64,000 nucleotides of DNA, taken from the NCBI GenBank assembly GCA_031213475.1, contig JARUPZ010000013.1, forward strand, positions 9,464,794 through 9,528,793, read 5' to 3'. Positions 9,986 through 23,690 of this stretch are shown here, one piece after another; the stretch's first letter is position 1, and each line of letters begins with the position of its first letter. The position numbers and the translations under genes are program-made. The notes under the pieces were generated by a model. The model was given only the letters and a program-made list of their open reading frames with translations. It was not told where the DNA came from and did no database searches. The stretch is from Nereocystis luetkeana. Lineage: Eukaryota > Sar > Phaeophyceae > Laminariales > Laminariaceae.

Positions 9986-10594
9986 GTGGCGTCAGAGAGT
10001 ACGAAACAAGCAAAGCAGGCGCGTCATCCACCCACGCCACACGACTCCTGCAATATGCATGGCTTATCAATCGACTAAAGGAAGAAAGAGAAGAAAATAA
10101 ATTGAAAATCACAGAAGATCAGCCCAAGAAATAATAAAACAAGAAAAATTAAGAAGAGAAAACAAAGGAAAACCACGCTCGATCCAGCTGCACCAGTTAT
10201 AGCGCCACGAGTATTACAGTCATGTTCTACTTCCTAGTCGGCCTGGTGCCCTGCTACCCTGTCTGCCATCTCGTCCCTACTTCCGTCCACGGCAGGTTCC
10301 CTTCTACTTCTCCTGTTCCCCTTCCTCTCCGCATTCCCTAGCTCGGGCTTTCTGCCACTCCTCCTGTTGCCAACACCGCCCTCATTTCCTTGGACACCAT
10401 CCACGGCGGGTGCGCGGCGCTGCCTGCGTATCTCAGCGTCAGCCTCGTTCCACCTCACCATGAACCGTTCGGCTGCTTCGAGGATCCCCCGTTACGATTT
10501 CACCACTTATTTTGCTGCAGTGGACCACAGCGCGGTCTCAACTCCAAGCACCAAGGGGACGAGTCTCGTTGACCCTTCGGTGGCTCGGAACTCC

Positions 10595-10866
10595 CTAACT
10601 AAGGTCTTCGACTAGGCATCTATGCCAAGTCTTCAACTGTCCGCCAGGTCTCGGGTTCTCCCCACCAGCCGTCGTCCCGAACATTACCCGATTGGGTAAT
10701 CGCTCCTTGCTTTGCCGTGCCACGCCCCCTGCAAAGAAGAGTTGCCGTTTACGGATGGTCGTTTCGATGCTCTCGCAACGTGTCTGCTTGAGGGCCTTCG
10801 CGTACGAGAGGGTGGCATGGTCAGTACGACGTCGGCGCTGGAAGCCAATGACTCGCAACAGGACTT
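10595..10866 (-). pseudogene. LINE type 1 ORF C-terminal remnant
   Basis: Continues the same protein downstream of the frameshift. It contains a segment like LRVIGFQRRRRTDH, then ESIETTIRKRQLFFAGGVAR and ERLPNRVMFG, aligning with CIGWRKR, ESVETTVRRRRLLFAG and ERLPKRAMFG of the type 2 LINE at 29.6 kb. This block is common C-terminal to LINE RT domains; its function is not firmly known. It ends in a stop and is followed by the 3' UTR. Confidence 0.75.
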
Positions 10867-11446
10867 ATGGTGGTTAGCCGTTCGAAGCTTGGAAAAAGTG
10901 TTCCACCCTGAGGGTCCACGTCACACACCCGTACAGCAAGGGTCTCAATCACCTCGGCCTTCAGCATTCGGACTTTCAGGCTAAGGGGGGCGGTCGTCCT
11001 ATCATACAACTCCGGGCCCAACCGTTTGAGGCATGCTCGCATGAGGCGGATCCGTCGGTCGATTTCGAGCGAGAGGTCAGCGTTTTCGAGGATAATGCCG
11101 CCTAGATATAAGAACTGGGTCGTCTGCTTACACCTCTGGCCTGTTCCTTCGATGACGAGCGATGGTGCGAGGGTTGTCTGGTCTGGGGTTTGTAGAAGCA
11201 TTGTCTCCGTCATATTTCCCGACACCGTGAGGCCTGCTGCTTCGAAGACAGTCACGATGACTGTCTTCATTATTGCGAGCCCTTCAGCCGACTCCGAGAT
11301 AATTCCTGCGTCATCGGCGTACAACATGCCCCAAACAGCCCTTCGCACGCACGGCAACGGATCCTGCTCCTCCGTTCGATTAACCCCAGCATCACTGAGT
11401 TGGACCAAATCCCTTACAATGGCTTCGTCTTAGCTGAATCGTACTA
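10821..11446 (-). pseudogene. Reverse transcriptase remnant, YADD region (LINE type 1)
   Basis: Copies RNA into DNA during target-primed retrotransposition when intact. The frame shows the RT motif C signature LYADDAG (YADD at about 11310-11321). It is followed by a stretch spaced like the thumb/connection region of LINE RTs (AAGLTVS..., FLYLGGII..., EIDRRIRLMRACLKRLG, LKVRMLKAEVIETL). After VIETL the homology moves to another frame (about 10945) and crosses stops, so it cannot encode a working protein. RT motifs A and B lie upstream and are lost or interrupted by the family A MITE. The closest relative here is the plus-strand LINE at 48.6 kb; I assign the class (endonuclease/RT LINE with 3'-terminal conserved YLGG/RMLRAKVIETL motifs) from general family knowledge. 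Confidence 0.8.
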
Positions 11447-11551
11447 TTACGGGGGGGCATAGTTAACAGGACCTATGGTATACATAAAAACCTATATGTT
11501 TGACCATTTTTACTAACAATATTTGGTCGTGTTAATTATGGCCCCCCGTAA
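11447..11551 (-). mobile_element. Family A MITE, copy 4, inserted in a LINE
   Basis: 105 bp; both ends intact (TTACGGGGG / CCCCCGTAA) and both flanks TA. Removing the MITE and one TA rejoins LINE sequence that aligns with the uninterrupted LINE at about 32.70-32.72 kb (ACTGTAGTACGCTTCGG against ACTAGTACGATTCAGC, reverse strand). This gives direct evidence of a TA target duplication. Confidence 0.9.
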
Positions 11552-11602
11552 TAGTACGACGTGTATCGCAGAACGAAGAATACGTTGACGAGTAGGACCA
11601 AT

Positions 11603-12420
11603 ATATAAATGTTATCAACAAAGTATATATCCTACCCGTTAACACCAAGAACACCGGTACTGACAGTCAGTATAGGGGTAGCCTTGGCGAGAATCAACTA
11701 AAAAATAGAAAAGGGCTTGATTCGATGATTATTGGTTATTTCGGGGTTATTTTTGTGTCTTAACTACCCGTAACGATGATGTTGATCGAGCATTGTATGG
11801 CGTTTATTATTGCAAAATATGTGAAGTCTATATGCGTGTAGGCTATGACATTCTAGCATTAACAGACAAATCGGAAAAATGGGAACGAAGCCTAAAATGA
11901 GAACCAAGCCGTATCTCCAGAACCATGTGGTGTATCAGATAATAACCAAAATGATGCTGCGAAACCCCTTGGCCAGCCCTGTGGGAGGAGCTCGTCAGAA
12001 CGGTCATGCTCCATCTCGTGCCTTCGGGCGGGCGCAAAAAGCGATATACGCTGGCTCTATTGTGATTTCTCTAGATGCTGGCTACCGCGGCGATGCCGAG
12101 GACTTCCAGCCTGAGCGACAGCTCATTCGAAGGCTGCTGTACAGCCCCACAGGAGAGTCAACTTTTTTTCTTGGAGTTGTACACAATTAATTGGTTTGCT
12201 TTCTAAAAAAAAACGTCCGTTCTCATTTTTTGTTTCGTTCCCATTTTTCCGATTTGTCTGTTCATTGTGTATGGTGATACTGAAGACCATACAATACATT
12301 CAATTATTCGTACACACCAGAATATACGCACTTTTCATGGTTTTTAGAATGTCACATACAACAACCCATACACCTCAAAATTTTAGAGTATCAAGGCCCT
12401 ACTACTGCTGCTGATGATGT
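11603..12420. other. Spacer, no recognised gene
   Basis: Open frame 11879-12190 (plus, 103 codons) is unrecognised. The phrase GGAACG/ATTTTTCC around 11870-11890 recurs inverted near 12236-12256 (AACAGACAAATCGGAAAAATGGGAACG against CGTTCCCATTTTTCCGATTTGTCTGTT). This marks an inverted repeat of about 28 bp roughly 350 bp apart, possibly the ends of a small TIR element. Confidence 0.45.
11861..12263. mobile_element. Putative small TIR element (about 0.4 kb)
   Basis: The left end near 11861 reads AACAGACAAATCGGAAAAAT then GGGAACGAAG. The right end near 12236-12263 is its reverse complement (TTCGTTCCC then ATTTTTCCGATTTGTCTGTT). The inverted repeats are about 28-30 bp and nearly perfect. The interior includes an unrecognised frame of 103 codons. 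The outer flanks do not show an obvious target duplication, so the boundaries are provisional. Confidence 0.55.
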
Positions 12421-12429
12421 GGATGTGTT

Positions 12430-12560
12430 ACGGTATCTCCTGTTGCGGCGTTATGATTTGTAGCAAGCGTCCCCTAATGTATCGCGTAGTTGACTGATCG
12501 ATGTCTCGCCCCGTCGTTCAGAAAAACCCCGGCGAGGCAAGCAGAAAGTAAAATACTAAA
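12430..12560 (+). repeat. Member 1 of a diverged direct-repeat pair (possible LTR remnant)
   Basis: Shares ordered blocks with 17700-17840: TGATTTGTAGCAAGC against TGATTTGCAGCAAGC, GACTGATCGATG/GACTGACGATTG, CGTTCAGAA, and GCGAGGCAAGCAG against ACGAGGCAAGCAG followed by A-rich sequence. Same orientation, about 5.3 kb apart, which would fit decayed LTRs. No gag-pol frame is recognisable between them. Confidence 0.45.
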
Positions 12561-12676
12561 AACTTGCACAGGGATCACTTCCATCATCGCCAAGTACCTT
12601 GTGTGAGACACCAGACCGAGTAGAGCAAGAGGCACGCCTTCGTCGGCCTCTATAATAGGTCAATACTGCCATACAC

Positions 12677-12773
12677 TTCACCCTTTGAGGACCGCAGTCT
12701 CGTTTTGGGTACAACCTAATTGAAATATGAGTCGTTTATCCCCTAAACGGGACTGCGGTACTGAAAGGGTTAA
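12677..12773. mobile_element. Family B MITE, diverged copy
   Basis: Left edge TTCACCCTTTGAGGACCGC, right edge GCGGTACTGAAAGGGTTAA; 97 bp. The loop is diverged (GGGTACAACCTAATTGAAAT), but the arms still pair. Confidence 0.8.
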
Positions 12774-17699
<4,926 letters not shown>

Positions 17700-17840
17700 A
17701 TCCTCTCCCCTGTTGCCTTACAGTGATTTGCAGCAAGCCTCATCGTACCTGGCACGTGCTATCGCCTGCACGACTGACGATTGAATCGCCCCCTCGTTCA
17801 GAAGACATTCAACGAGGCAAGCAGCAACTAAAACAGGAGG
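17700..17840 (+). repeat. Member 2 of a diverged direct-repeat pair (possible LTR remnant)
   Basis: Partner of 12430-12560; see that entry. The best-conserved words are TGATTTGCAGCAAGC and CGAGGCAAGCAG. Confidence 0.45.
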
Positions 17841-18065
17841 CTACTAGTAATTGGTGGTAATGAGGCGCGACCTCAGTAATACCTGCAGTAGTCATATCTG
17901 CGATGCATCATGCTGGGCGAATACGGAATATTCTGTATTGTGCTGAACGAACACGAACGAACATCTACTGTACGTACTACTGTGCGCCGTCGTGGGTGCA
18001 TCTCAATCTTGTAAATGTTCTTGGCCTCTTCTACTCTTGATATATGAAAAACACAGCAATACGCA

Positions 18066-18990
18066 CACACCCGCACCAAATACTGGATTTGTCGTGTGTA
18101 TCCTGGTTTCCACCTCGAAATCCGGCATAATAATTTGAAGACGAAAAACCTACACTGCTGTGACCACAGAACTTGTATATCTCAGGGATTGAGGAGTAAA
18201 CACGGGCACTGGTTGTGCTGGATGTCGACGAGTAGAAGGAGTCAAGAACACACAACACCTGATATGTTTTTTCCAGCAGTGTTTTGTGGTTGAAATTCAG
18301 CACAATGATAATTCGAGGACGAAAAAATTGCATCTCATCACCTGTTTTGTCCAACAGAAAGAGCTTATTTCTCGTACCAGTTGTCACCACTACTTCTTCT
18401 CCTGATGTACGACATCTACAGCAGCAGTGCGCCTCCCGCAGCATACCAGCAGCAGGAGGAGTAGCAGTAGGACACACGAAGCCAGGTTCAGCGTCGCCGT
18501 ACGCTCGGGTTGTCGGTCTAACCCTTGCACCCTTTGTACGCGTACATACACCCACGTAGTACGTACGCTGTACCCTGGTACTCGTTTTTTTTATATGCTT
18601 CCAGCTTCCCACCTCGAAAGTCGGCATAATATTTTCGGGACGAAAAATCTACAACATGTCCAACAATCCTAAGAGGTTCTCGTAGCAGGTGCCGCCACCA
18701 CTAATGCTGTAAAACATCTACAGCAGAGCTCCTCCAGCAGCAAAACAGCGGCGACAACAGCAGTAGGACCCACGAGACCAGGGTCAGCGTCGCTGTACGC
18801 TCGGCTTGTGTCGGTATAACCCTTGAGCCCTTTGCACACCGTACTCGATGTTGTGTGTATCCTGATTCCACATACATAATTTGACGACGAAAAATCTATG
18901 ACCTGACATACATGTGCATGTGTCCAACAGAGATTCTCGTAGCAGGTGCCACCACTACTACTGCTGTACAACATCTACATACAGCGGATA
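18066..18990 (+). repeat. Tandem array of 250-300 bp units (about 3 units)
   Basis: Landmarks recur in order. GACGAAAAA occurs at about 18143, 18320, 18641 and 18889. A CATCTACAGCAG/CATCTACATACAG word occurs at about 18410, 18714 and 18968. CAGCGTCGC(C/T)GTACGCTCGG occurs at about 18489 and 18788. The units are diverged and contain indels, and an E fragment interrupts the first partial unit. No gene recognised inside. Confidence 0.7.
18158..18258 (+). repeat. E repeat fragment
   Basis: Contains GTGACCACAGAACTTGTATA, then GGGCACTGGTTGTGCTGGAT, GTCGACGAGTAGAAGG and CAAGAACACACAAC. The first half of the E repeat is missing. It is inserted in, or captured by, the first tandem unit of the surrounding array. 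Confidence 0.7.
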
Positions 18991-19182
18991 TTTTCCTGCT
19001 TTTCCGTCTCCTCGTCAGTAGAAGGGTGGGCCTGACAATATCGCCTGCAGCCTGTCTTGGGGACATGGCCCGAATGTTGCTGTGGACAGACAGGCACAGT
19101 CTGCCTACGAGTACACGACGTAGTTGGGTTTCGTTAGTTATCACGTGTAATAGGTAGAAGAGCTCAAAAAGCAAAAGCCGTC

Positions 19183-19312
19183 TCTGCCTGCGGTGGACAG
19201 GCCCAGTCTGCCTGCTGTGGACTGCTGCGGACAGGCTCAATCTGCTTGCTGTGGATAGGCATAGTATGCATGCTGTGGACAGGCACAGTCTGCCTGTTGG
19301 CAGGCACAAAAG
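19183..19312 (+). repeat. Minisatellite, about 27 bp units
   Basis: About five imperfect units of CTGCCTGCTGTGGACAGGC followed by a CAGT-like word. A further isolated unit lies near 19079-19104 (GCTGTGGACAGACAGGCACAG). The minus-strand frames here are translations of this repeat. Confidence 0.75.
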
Positions 19313-20074
19313 AATCGTAGTGATTTTGTAAGGCCCAGCACAGACATGTGCCTACACACGTTGCCACACCTAGCTCGACCAACTGTGAACGACTTTCCAC
19401 CCCACCAGGATGAGAAAGTGTCTTCCGTGCGTATGCGTGCACAGAGCCCGCGGGGACTGGTTTTGGTGACGTGTGCGTTGAGCGCGGTGGTGAAACGTGG
19501 ACCAAAAAAATGTTGAATCTCACACACAAACCCACGCACGCACGCACACACATACATAAACACTCAAAACAAGGCACCCTACCCTCGTATCCGAGCCGCT
19601 ATGAAGAGGTTTTTTTTTTTAACCAAGGAAAAAAAGGCTCGCTTCGAAACATGACTAAAATTCATGGTTAATCGTGCATGGTGATCTATCTGTCTTTTGT
19701 ATCGGTCCCCAAGACTACATCGATATGAAATAGGCAGTGTGCGTGTGGTTTCTTCATTGCGCATCAATCACGTGAAGTAAGTGTGAGTGTGCGAATGTGG
19801 GTTGGGCGCATGAGTATACACGAGAAAGACAGCTTTTATTTAATTTACATCTATTCGAGAAATTTGCAACAACCACGCCCCGCCTGGTGGTGGTGGTCAC
19901 GAATGAATGCCATTCTTGTTTTTTTGGCTTTTTACCACCACTTTCATTTTCCAGCTTATTATGAGAGGTTTTCCCCTCATTGATCTTCTGGACAAGCCGT
20001 GGTCACAGGTGTCCTATCTTCTCCTCCCCGGATCAAGCCTTAATTTCTTATCGTCGATAGGGTTCGGCATTCCC

Positions 20075-20075
<1 letters not shown>
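19313..20075. other. Spacer, no recognised gene
   Basis: A poly-T/poly-A pair near 19612-19634 and short frames only. Nothing recognised. Confidence 0.4.

Positions 20076-20109
<34 letters not shown>
20076..20109. repeat. (CTG)n microsatellite
   Basis: About 11 uninterrupted CTG units. Confidence 0.95.
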
Positions 20110-20194
20110 GCTCGTCGATGTCCATCGAATGAATGTCGCTGACTCACGCTCTTGCGCCTTACCCCAACTCATTTTTTGAGCAAGAAAACGTCAT

Positions 20195-20197
20195 TAC

Positions 20198-20256
<59 letters not shown>
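20195..20256. repeat. (TAG)n microsatellite
   Basis: About 20 TAG units directly upstream of the divergent SINE at 20313. Confidence 0.95.
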
Positions 20257-20312
20257 TGCACTCGGTGAGACTTGGACCCACGAATTTGATCGTATTAGTA
20301 GTGAGCACACGC

Positions 20313-20687
20313 GGACCACCTACCAAGTCACCGGGGACTTCCTAAGACCTTTGGTGTTGTTGGAGTTCAAATCCCACGTGGGTCGGACCGACTTTCGAGT
20401 TTATTTTGTCAACACTAAAAATAACAAACGGAGTTGTTACTGATAGCGTCTATTATTTATAAAACAGTAGTTTATCGTGGGTGGATAGGTGAAATTCGAT
20501 GCGAGTGCAAGATGGAAGGAAAAAGGGTCGAGGTATTCTCGCGATAAAAGTGGGAGTCATGAGCCGAAGCGGGGAGAGGAAGAGCGAGAACAGCCATCTT
20601 TGTGACCCCGCCGGATCTAAGTTTCGAGAGAGAAAAGAAGGGCGTAGGCGCTATTCATGGGATCGAAAAAAATAAAATAAATAAAGA
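20313..20687 (+). mobile_element. Divergent family D-related SINE, full length
   Basis: Same architecture and order as family D but strongly diverged. It has a tRNA-like head with a B-box-like GGAGTTCAAATCCC (20362-20375), then CACGTGGGTCGGACC. In the body, AATTCGATGCGAGTGCAAGA and TTCTCGCGATAAAAGTGGGA align with family D AATTCGATGCGAGTCGACGA and TTCTCGCGATAAAAATGAAG. An A-rich tail lies at about 20669-20687. It may be an older subfamily using a different tRNA-like head. Confidence 0.75.
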
Positions 20688-20771
20688 GGGTAAATAAGTT
20701 AACTCGTACGAGAACGAGTGTTGAAGTTTTTCAATAATAATGTCGGTTGGTTGAGTAGGTATAGGCGTTCG

Positions 20772-20868
20772 TTAACCCTTTTAAAACCGCAGTCCCGTTT
20801 TGGGGACAAATTACTTAGAATTTGAGTCGGTTGCCCCCAAAACGGGACTGCGGTTTTAAATGGGTCAA
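20772..20868. mobile_element. Family B MITE, copy
   Basis: 97 bp. Starts TTAACCCTTTTAAAACCGC and ends GCGGTTTTAAATGGGTCAA; the right TTAA has become TCAA. The arms are almost perfectly complementary. Confidence 0.9.
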
Positions 20869-21105
20869 CCATTTACCAGTAGTAGTAGCTCAACAGACTG
20901 AAACCTTAACAATGGCGTCATCGGCAGAGCACATGGGTCGTTCGGTTTGAGTTTGTACCTCATGTCCGCTATCAAAAACGCTTAGTTTTGTAACGAACGT
21001 GACTGTCTCCTCATTCATGTCAAGAATCTCAAGAATATGTCTGCATCTCCAGAAATAATTGGAGTCTCGTGTGGGTGACACAGGTTGACCCGAAGATATA
21101 TATTA
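20869..21105. other. Spacer, no recognised gene
   Basis: Short frames only; nothing recognised. Confidence 0.35.
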
Positions 21106-21109
21106 TACC

Positions 21110-22010
21110 AGGTATGGGTATTTGCCAAAATCAGGTATACCTGACCGCTTTTCGGCCAAAATCAGTTACATTCTAAAAACAAGTACAAAACACACCCCAG
21201 GAGCCCTGCTATTGGCCAGGCTGACATCGGAACTGATTTTGGCTCGAAAAGGCCAAGATATATCTGGTTTTTTTTCCACTCTGTCTAGCTTTCAACTGAT
21301 TTTGGCCAATAAGAGAGGCAATATACGTGCACTGTTTTCTCTCTCCGTACGCGTCTGCCCTCCCACGGTTGAAAATTATTATGTACTAACTTATAAACTC
21401 TGTACTCGTACGTTGTACCTCGTACGTGAAAGTACGTATTTACAAGTGCATATATGCGTACGCTAATTGTTTCACTTTTCTTCGTTGGGGTGTGCGTCGT
21501 GCTTCAGTTAGTTGTTGTGATGTGTACAGCTGTGTTGTTTTCTATGGTGGTCACAGAGAGAGGGCCCTACAGCACCACATGGTCTTTATCTGGACCACCC
21601 CGCGCAGAGGTGGTCTCAGGTTTGGTATGGCAAGATTAATTCTTGCCGAGCAGGCGGTTCCGCGTGGACGGTCTTTAAGATTTTTAGGTGTCAAGGGAGG
21701 GCGGGGCGCCAGAATAGATACTCTCACTTGTTGGCGCCCCCGCCGTGGGAAAAAAATGAAGCCTATTAAGAGTGACTCTCTGCAGGTCCAAGTGAAGCCC
21801 GTGGTATCTATACCCTAAAAAAGGAGACAAACCGATTTAGATTTTGGAGGCCATGTGGCACGCTTCTCTTTTACCGGACTTTCATGGACAGAACATCGCT
21901 CGTGGCGCGCGTTTTTTACTTGGTTTTAGTACGTAACTGATTTTGGCTCAAACGGATCATCAGGTATAATAACTGATATTGGCATTTATTTGCCCTATAT
22001 ATATCCGGTT
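21110..22010. mobile_element. TIR element of about 0.9 kb, non-autonomous
   Basis: Terminal inverted repeats of about 65-70 bp. The left end has TTTGCCAAAATCAG, TATACCTGA, then GCCAAAATCAGTTAC followed by TTCTAAAAAC. The right end has the inverse (GGTTTTAGTACGTAACTGATTTTGGC, TCAGGTATAA, CTGATATTGGCATTTATT). Extra CTGATTTTGGC words at about 21235 and 21294 act as subterminal repeats. TACCAGGTA (21106-21114) sits at the extreme left end. An open frame of 130 codons (21426-21818) has no transposase resemblance. A hairpin with GGGCGGGGCGCCA/TGGCGCCCCCGCC arms lies at about 21699-21747. Confidence 0.7.
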
Positions 22011-22094
22011 CGTTCCAGGGGGGGGGGCGTGTTACAGCGCTTAGCGTAGGTTGGGCAGGCAATCGATAAATCTTTCGCTAGTAGCCCAACGGAC

Positions 22095-22103
22095 TACCAG
22101 GTA
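22095..22103. other. TACC(A/T)GGTA motif, example site
   Basis: One of 31 exact sites in the window. Starts of the others: 68, 772, 5079, 5481, 5689, 7137, 9499, 21106, 22920, 22927, 22951, 25191, 26035, 28378, 28999, 29579, 31026, 47629, 47813, 47858, 48494, 50490, 50497, 51140, 51755, 54211, 60909, 60916, 61615, 61622. Interpreted in the findings as a candidate transposon excision footprint. Confidence 0.75.
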
Positions 22104-22319
22104 AGAGCTGGTTCCAGCAACAGCCGGAACATTTCGGCTCCAAAGGTTTGCGTCCTGGGTAACTAGAATAAATAGTTGGAAAACGAACTTTGACAGGAAG
22201 GGTTGTTTTTCATGACCATCCGACAAAACGCACTACAGACGGCTGTTCGCCTTTTTTTCAAAAAATGATTTCTTCGTTTGAGGTTCACAATAACGTGTTT
22301 CGAGGTTTTCGCGACGACT

Positions 22320-22417
22320 TTAACCCTTTAAGACCGCACAGTCCCGTTTTGGGGACAAACTACTTGGAATTTGAGAGGTTTGTTCCCAAAACGGGACTGT
22401 GCGGTTCTAAGGGTTAA
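22320..22417. mobile_element. Family B MITE, copy
   Basis: Starts TTAACCCTTTAAGACCGC and ends GCGGTTCTAAGGGTTAA, with intact TTAA on both sides. Both arms carry GCACAGTCCCG/CGGGACTGTGC, a compensatory pair of changes that keeps the hairpin. Confidence 0.92.
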
Positions 22418-22547
22418 ACCAAAATCACGGACTAAACAAAAAACAAAATGAAAAGGCTACCAATAATTTATTTCTTCGTGTGGTCATGAACACCTCTCAC
22501 CTCTATCCCTCCCCGCCAAAGCTCGATTTTCAACTCTTCTGCAATTA

Positions 22548-22652
22548 TTACGGGGGACCATAGTTAATAGGACCAAATATTGTCAGTAAAAATGGTTGAA
22601 TATATAGGTTTTTATGTATACCATAGGTCCTATTAACTATGGTCCCCCGTAA
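22548..22652 (+). mobile_element. Family A MITE, copy 5
   Basis: 105 bp, both ends intact, flanked by TA on both sides. Core GGACCAAATATTGTCAGTAA in plus orientation. Arms AGTTAATAGGACC/GGTCCTATTAACT are fully complementary. Confidence 0.93.
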
Positions 22653-23255
22653 TAGGGTACGTATAGACGAGACGTATTACGCAGCTTGCAGAGCTGAGTA
22701 TCAACTCGAACTCACAGCTCGAACTCTCACAGCTCGAACTCACAGCTGACGAGGCATTTCATAATTTTATACGAGGTATTATTAATAATTAGGCTGCAGA
22801 AAAAAAGATTTCTGTGAAGAAAGCGAATAATAGCTGCCCAAAGGTTTCAAAAAAACCCATCATAGTTATTCCGGTACTACTTTGACAGGCGCTCCTTACA
22901 TCACATACTCTGTATGTGATACCAGGTACCAGGTACTACTACTGCTGTAGTACCTGGTACGAAGTAGCCTTGTACGGCTCGCAGAACAAAGCATGTATGG
23001 TGTCACTGGCGTCTTTCCCTTTCTTTCTCTTTGATACGACCATGCCAGTCAACAGGTTTACTTCTTCTTTCTACCACCATCCACCGTCGACATATTCAAA
23101 GCATTGATCGGCCCGATGTACGCGACCTGAAGGAAAATCGTATGGTTTCTTACATTGACCGCCTAGATCCCTATGCAATAGAATAACGCCTCCGCAAGAT
23201 ATACGAACAATTCCCACAACTCACGAACCACGATACCACGATCGCTAAAACCAGC
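22653..23255. other. Spacer with two adjacent hairpins
   Basis: ATCACATAC-TCT-GTATGTGAT at 22900-22920 is followed directly by a second palindrome at 22927-22959, built from TACCAGGTACTAC and GTAGTACCTGGTA. A small CAGCTCGAACT repeat lies at about 22705-22745. No gene recognised. Confidence 0.5.
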
Positions 23256-23362
23256 TTAACAACCCTTTTAGGACCGCAGTCCCGTTTTGGGGACAAACTG
23301 CTTGGAATTTGAGTGGTTTGCCCCCAAAACGGGACTGACTGCGGTTCTAAAAACGATGGGTT
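23256..23362. mobile_element. Family B MITE, copy
   Basis: Starts TTAACAACCCTTTTAGGACC; the right arm GGACTGACTGCGGTTCTAAA has a 4 bp GACT duplication. The right terminus is decayed (GATGGGTTG). Confidence 0.82.
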
Positions 23363-23465
23363 GCCCTTGTTGCTGCTGACATCCACGTGGATAATAAGCT
23401 TCTAGGTGTAGTGGGTTTCAGTATATAACCATTTTGGGCTATTGGCCGAAGGTCATATATATATA

Positions 23466-23690
23466 TATTTATTTATTTTTCTCATCCCATTCATTATCTT
23501 CGCACATCTTCTTCACTCTCTCCTTCCAACTCGTAACTCAGATCCGGGGTCACATAGCAGGCTCTTCTCCCCCCTTCCCGCTACGGTACGTGCCTCCATT
23601 TTTATCGCGAGAAGATTTCAGCCTTTTCTTCCCTCGTCGACTCGCATCGAATTATGCCTACCCACGCTGCAGGGCGCTCTCAACAATTGT
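23466..23690 (-). mobile_element. tRNA-derived SINE (family D), head missing
   Basis: T-rich left edge, then the family D body in reverse complement to GCTCTCAACAATTG. Truncated before the tRNA-like head. Confidence 0.87.

Larger units (their letters stand above)
10190..11602 (-). mobile_element. Non-LTR retrotransposon (LINE type 1), broken 3' half, MITE inside
   Basis: Minus-strand remnant covering the RT catalytic region to the 3' UTR. Upstream sequence continues on the far side of a family A MITE (11447-11551) into 11552-11602, where the frame reads a LLVNVFFV-like segment matching LLFNVFFV of the copy at 32.7 kb. Family A therefore interrupted an older LINE. The 3' UTR ends in the conserved GGCAGACAGGGTAGCAGGGC / GACTAGGAAGTAGAAC segment near 10200. 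Confidence 0.82.

Noticed and set aside
10821-11408. An intact reverse transcriptase gene
   Set aside because: Motif C is present, but the frame is broken near 10945 and motifs A and B are missing or separated by a MITE.
18066-19312. CRISPR-like regularly spaced repeats
   Set aside because: Units are 250-300 bp or about 27 bp, diverged and without unique spacers of constant length. The context is eukaryotic.
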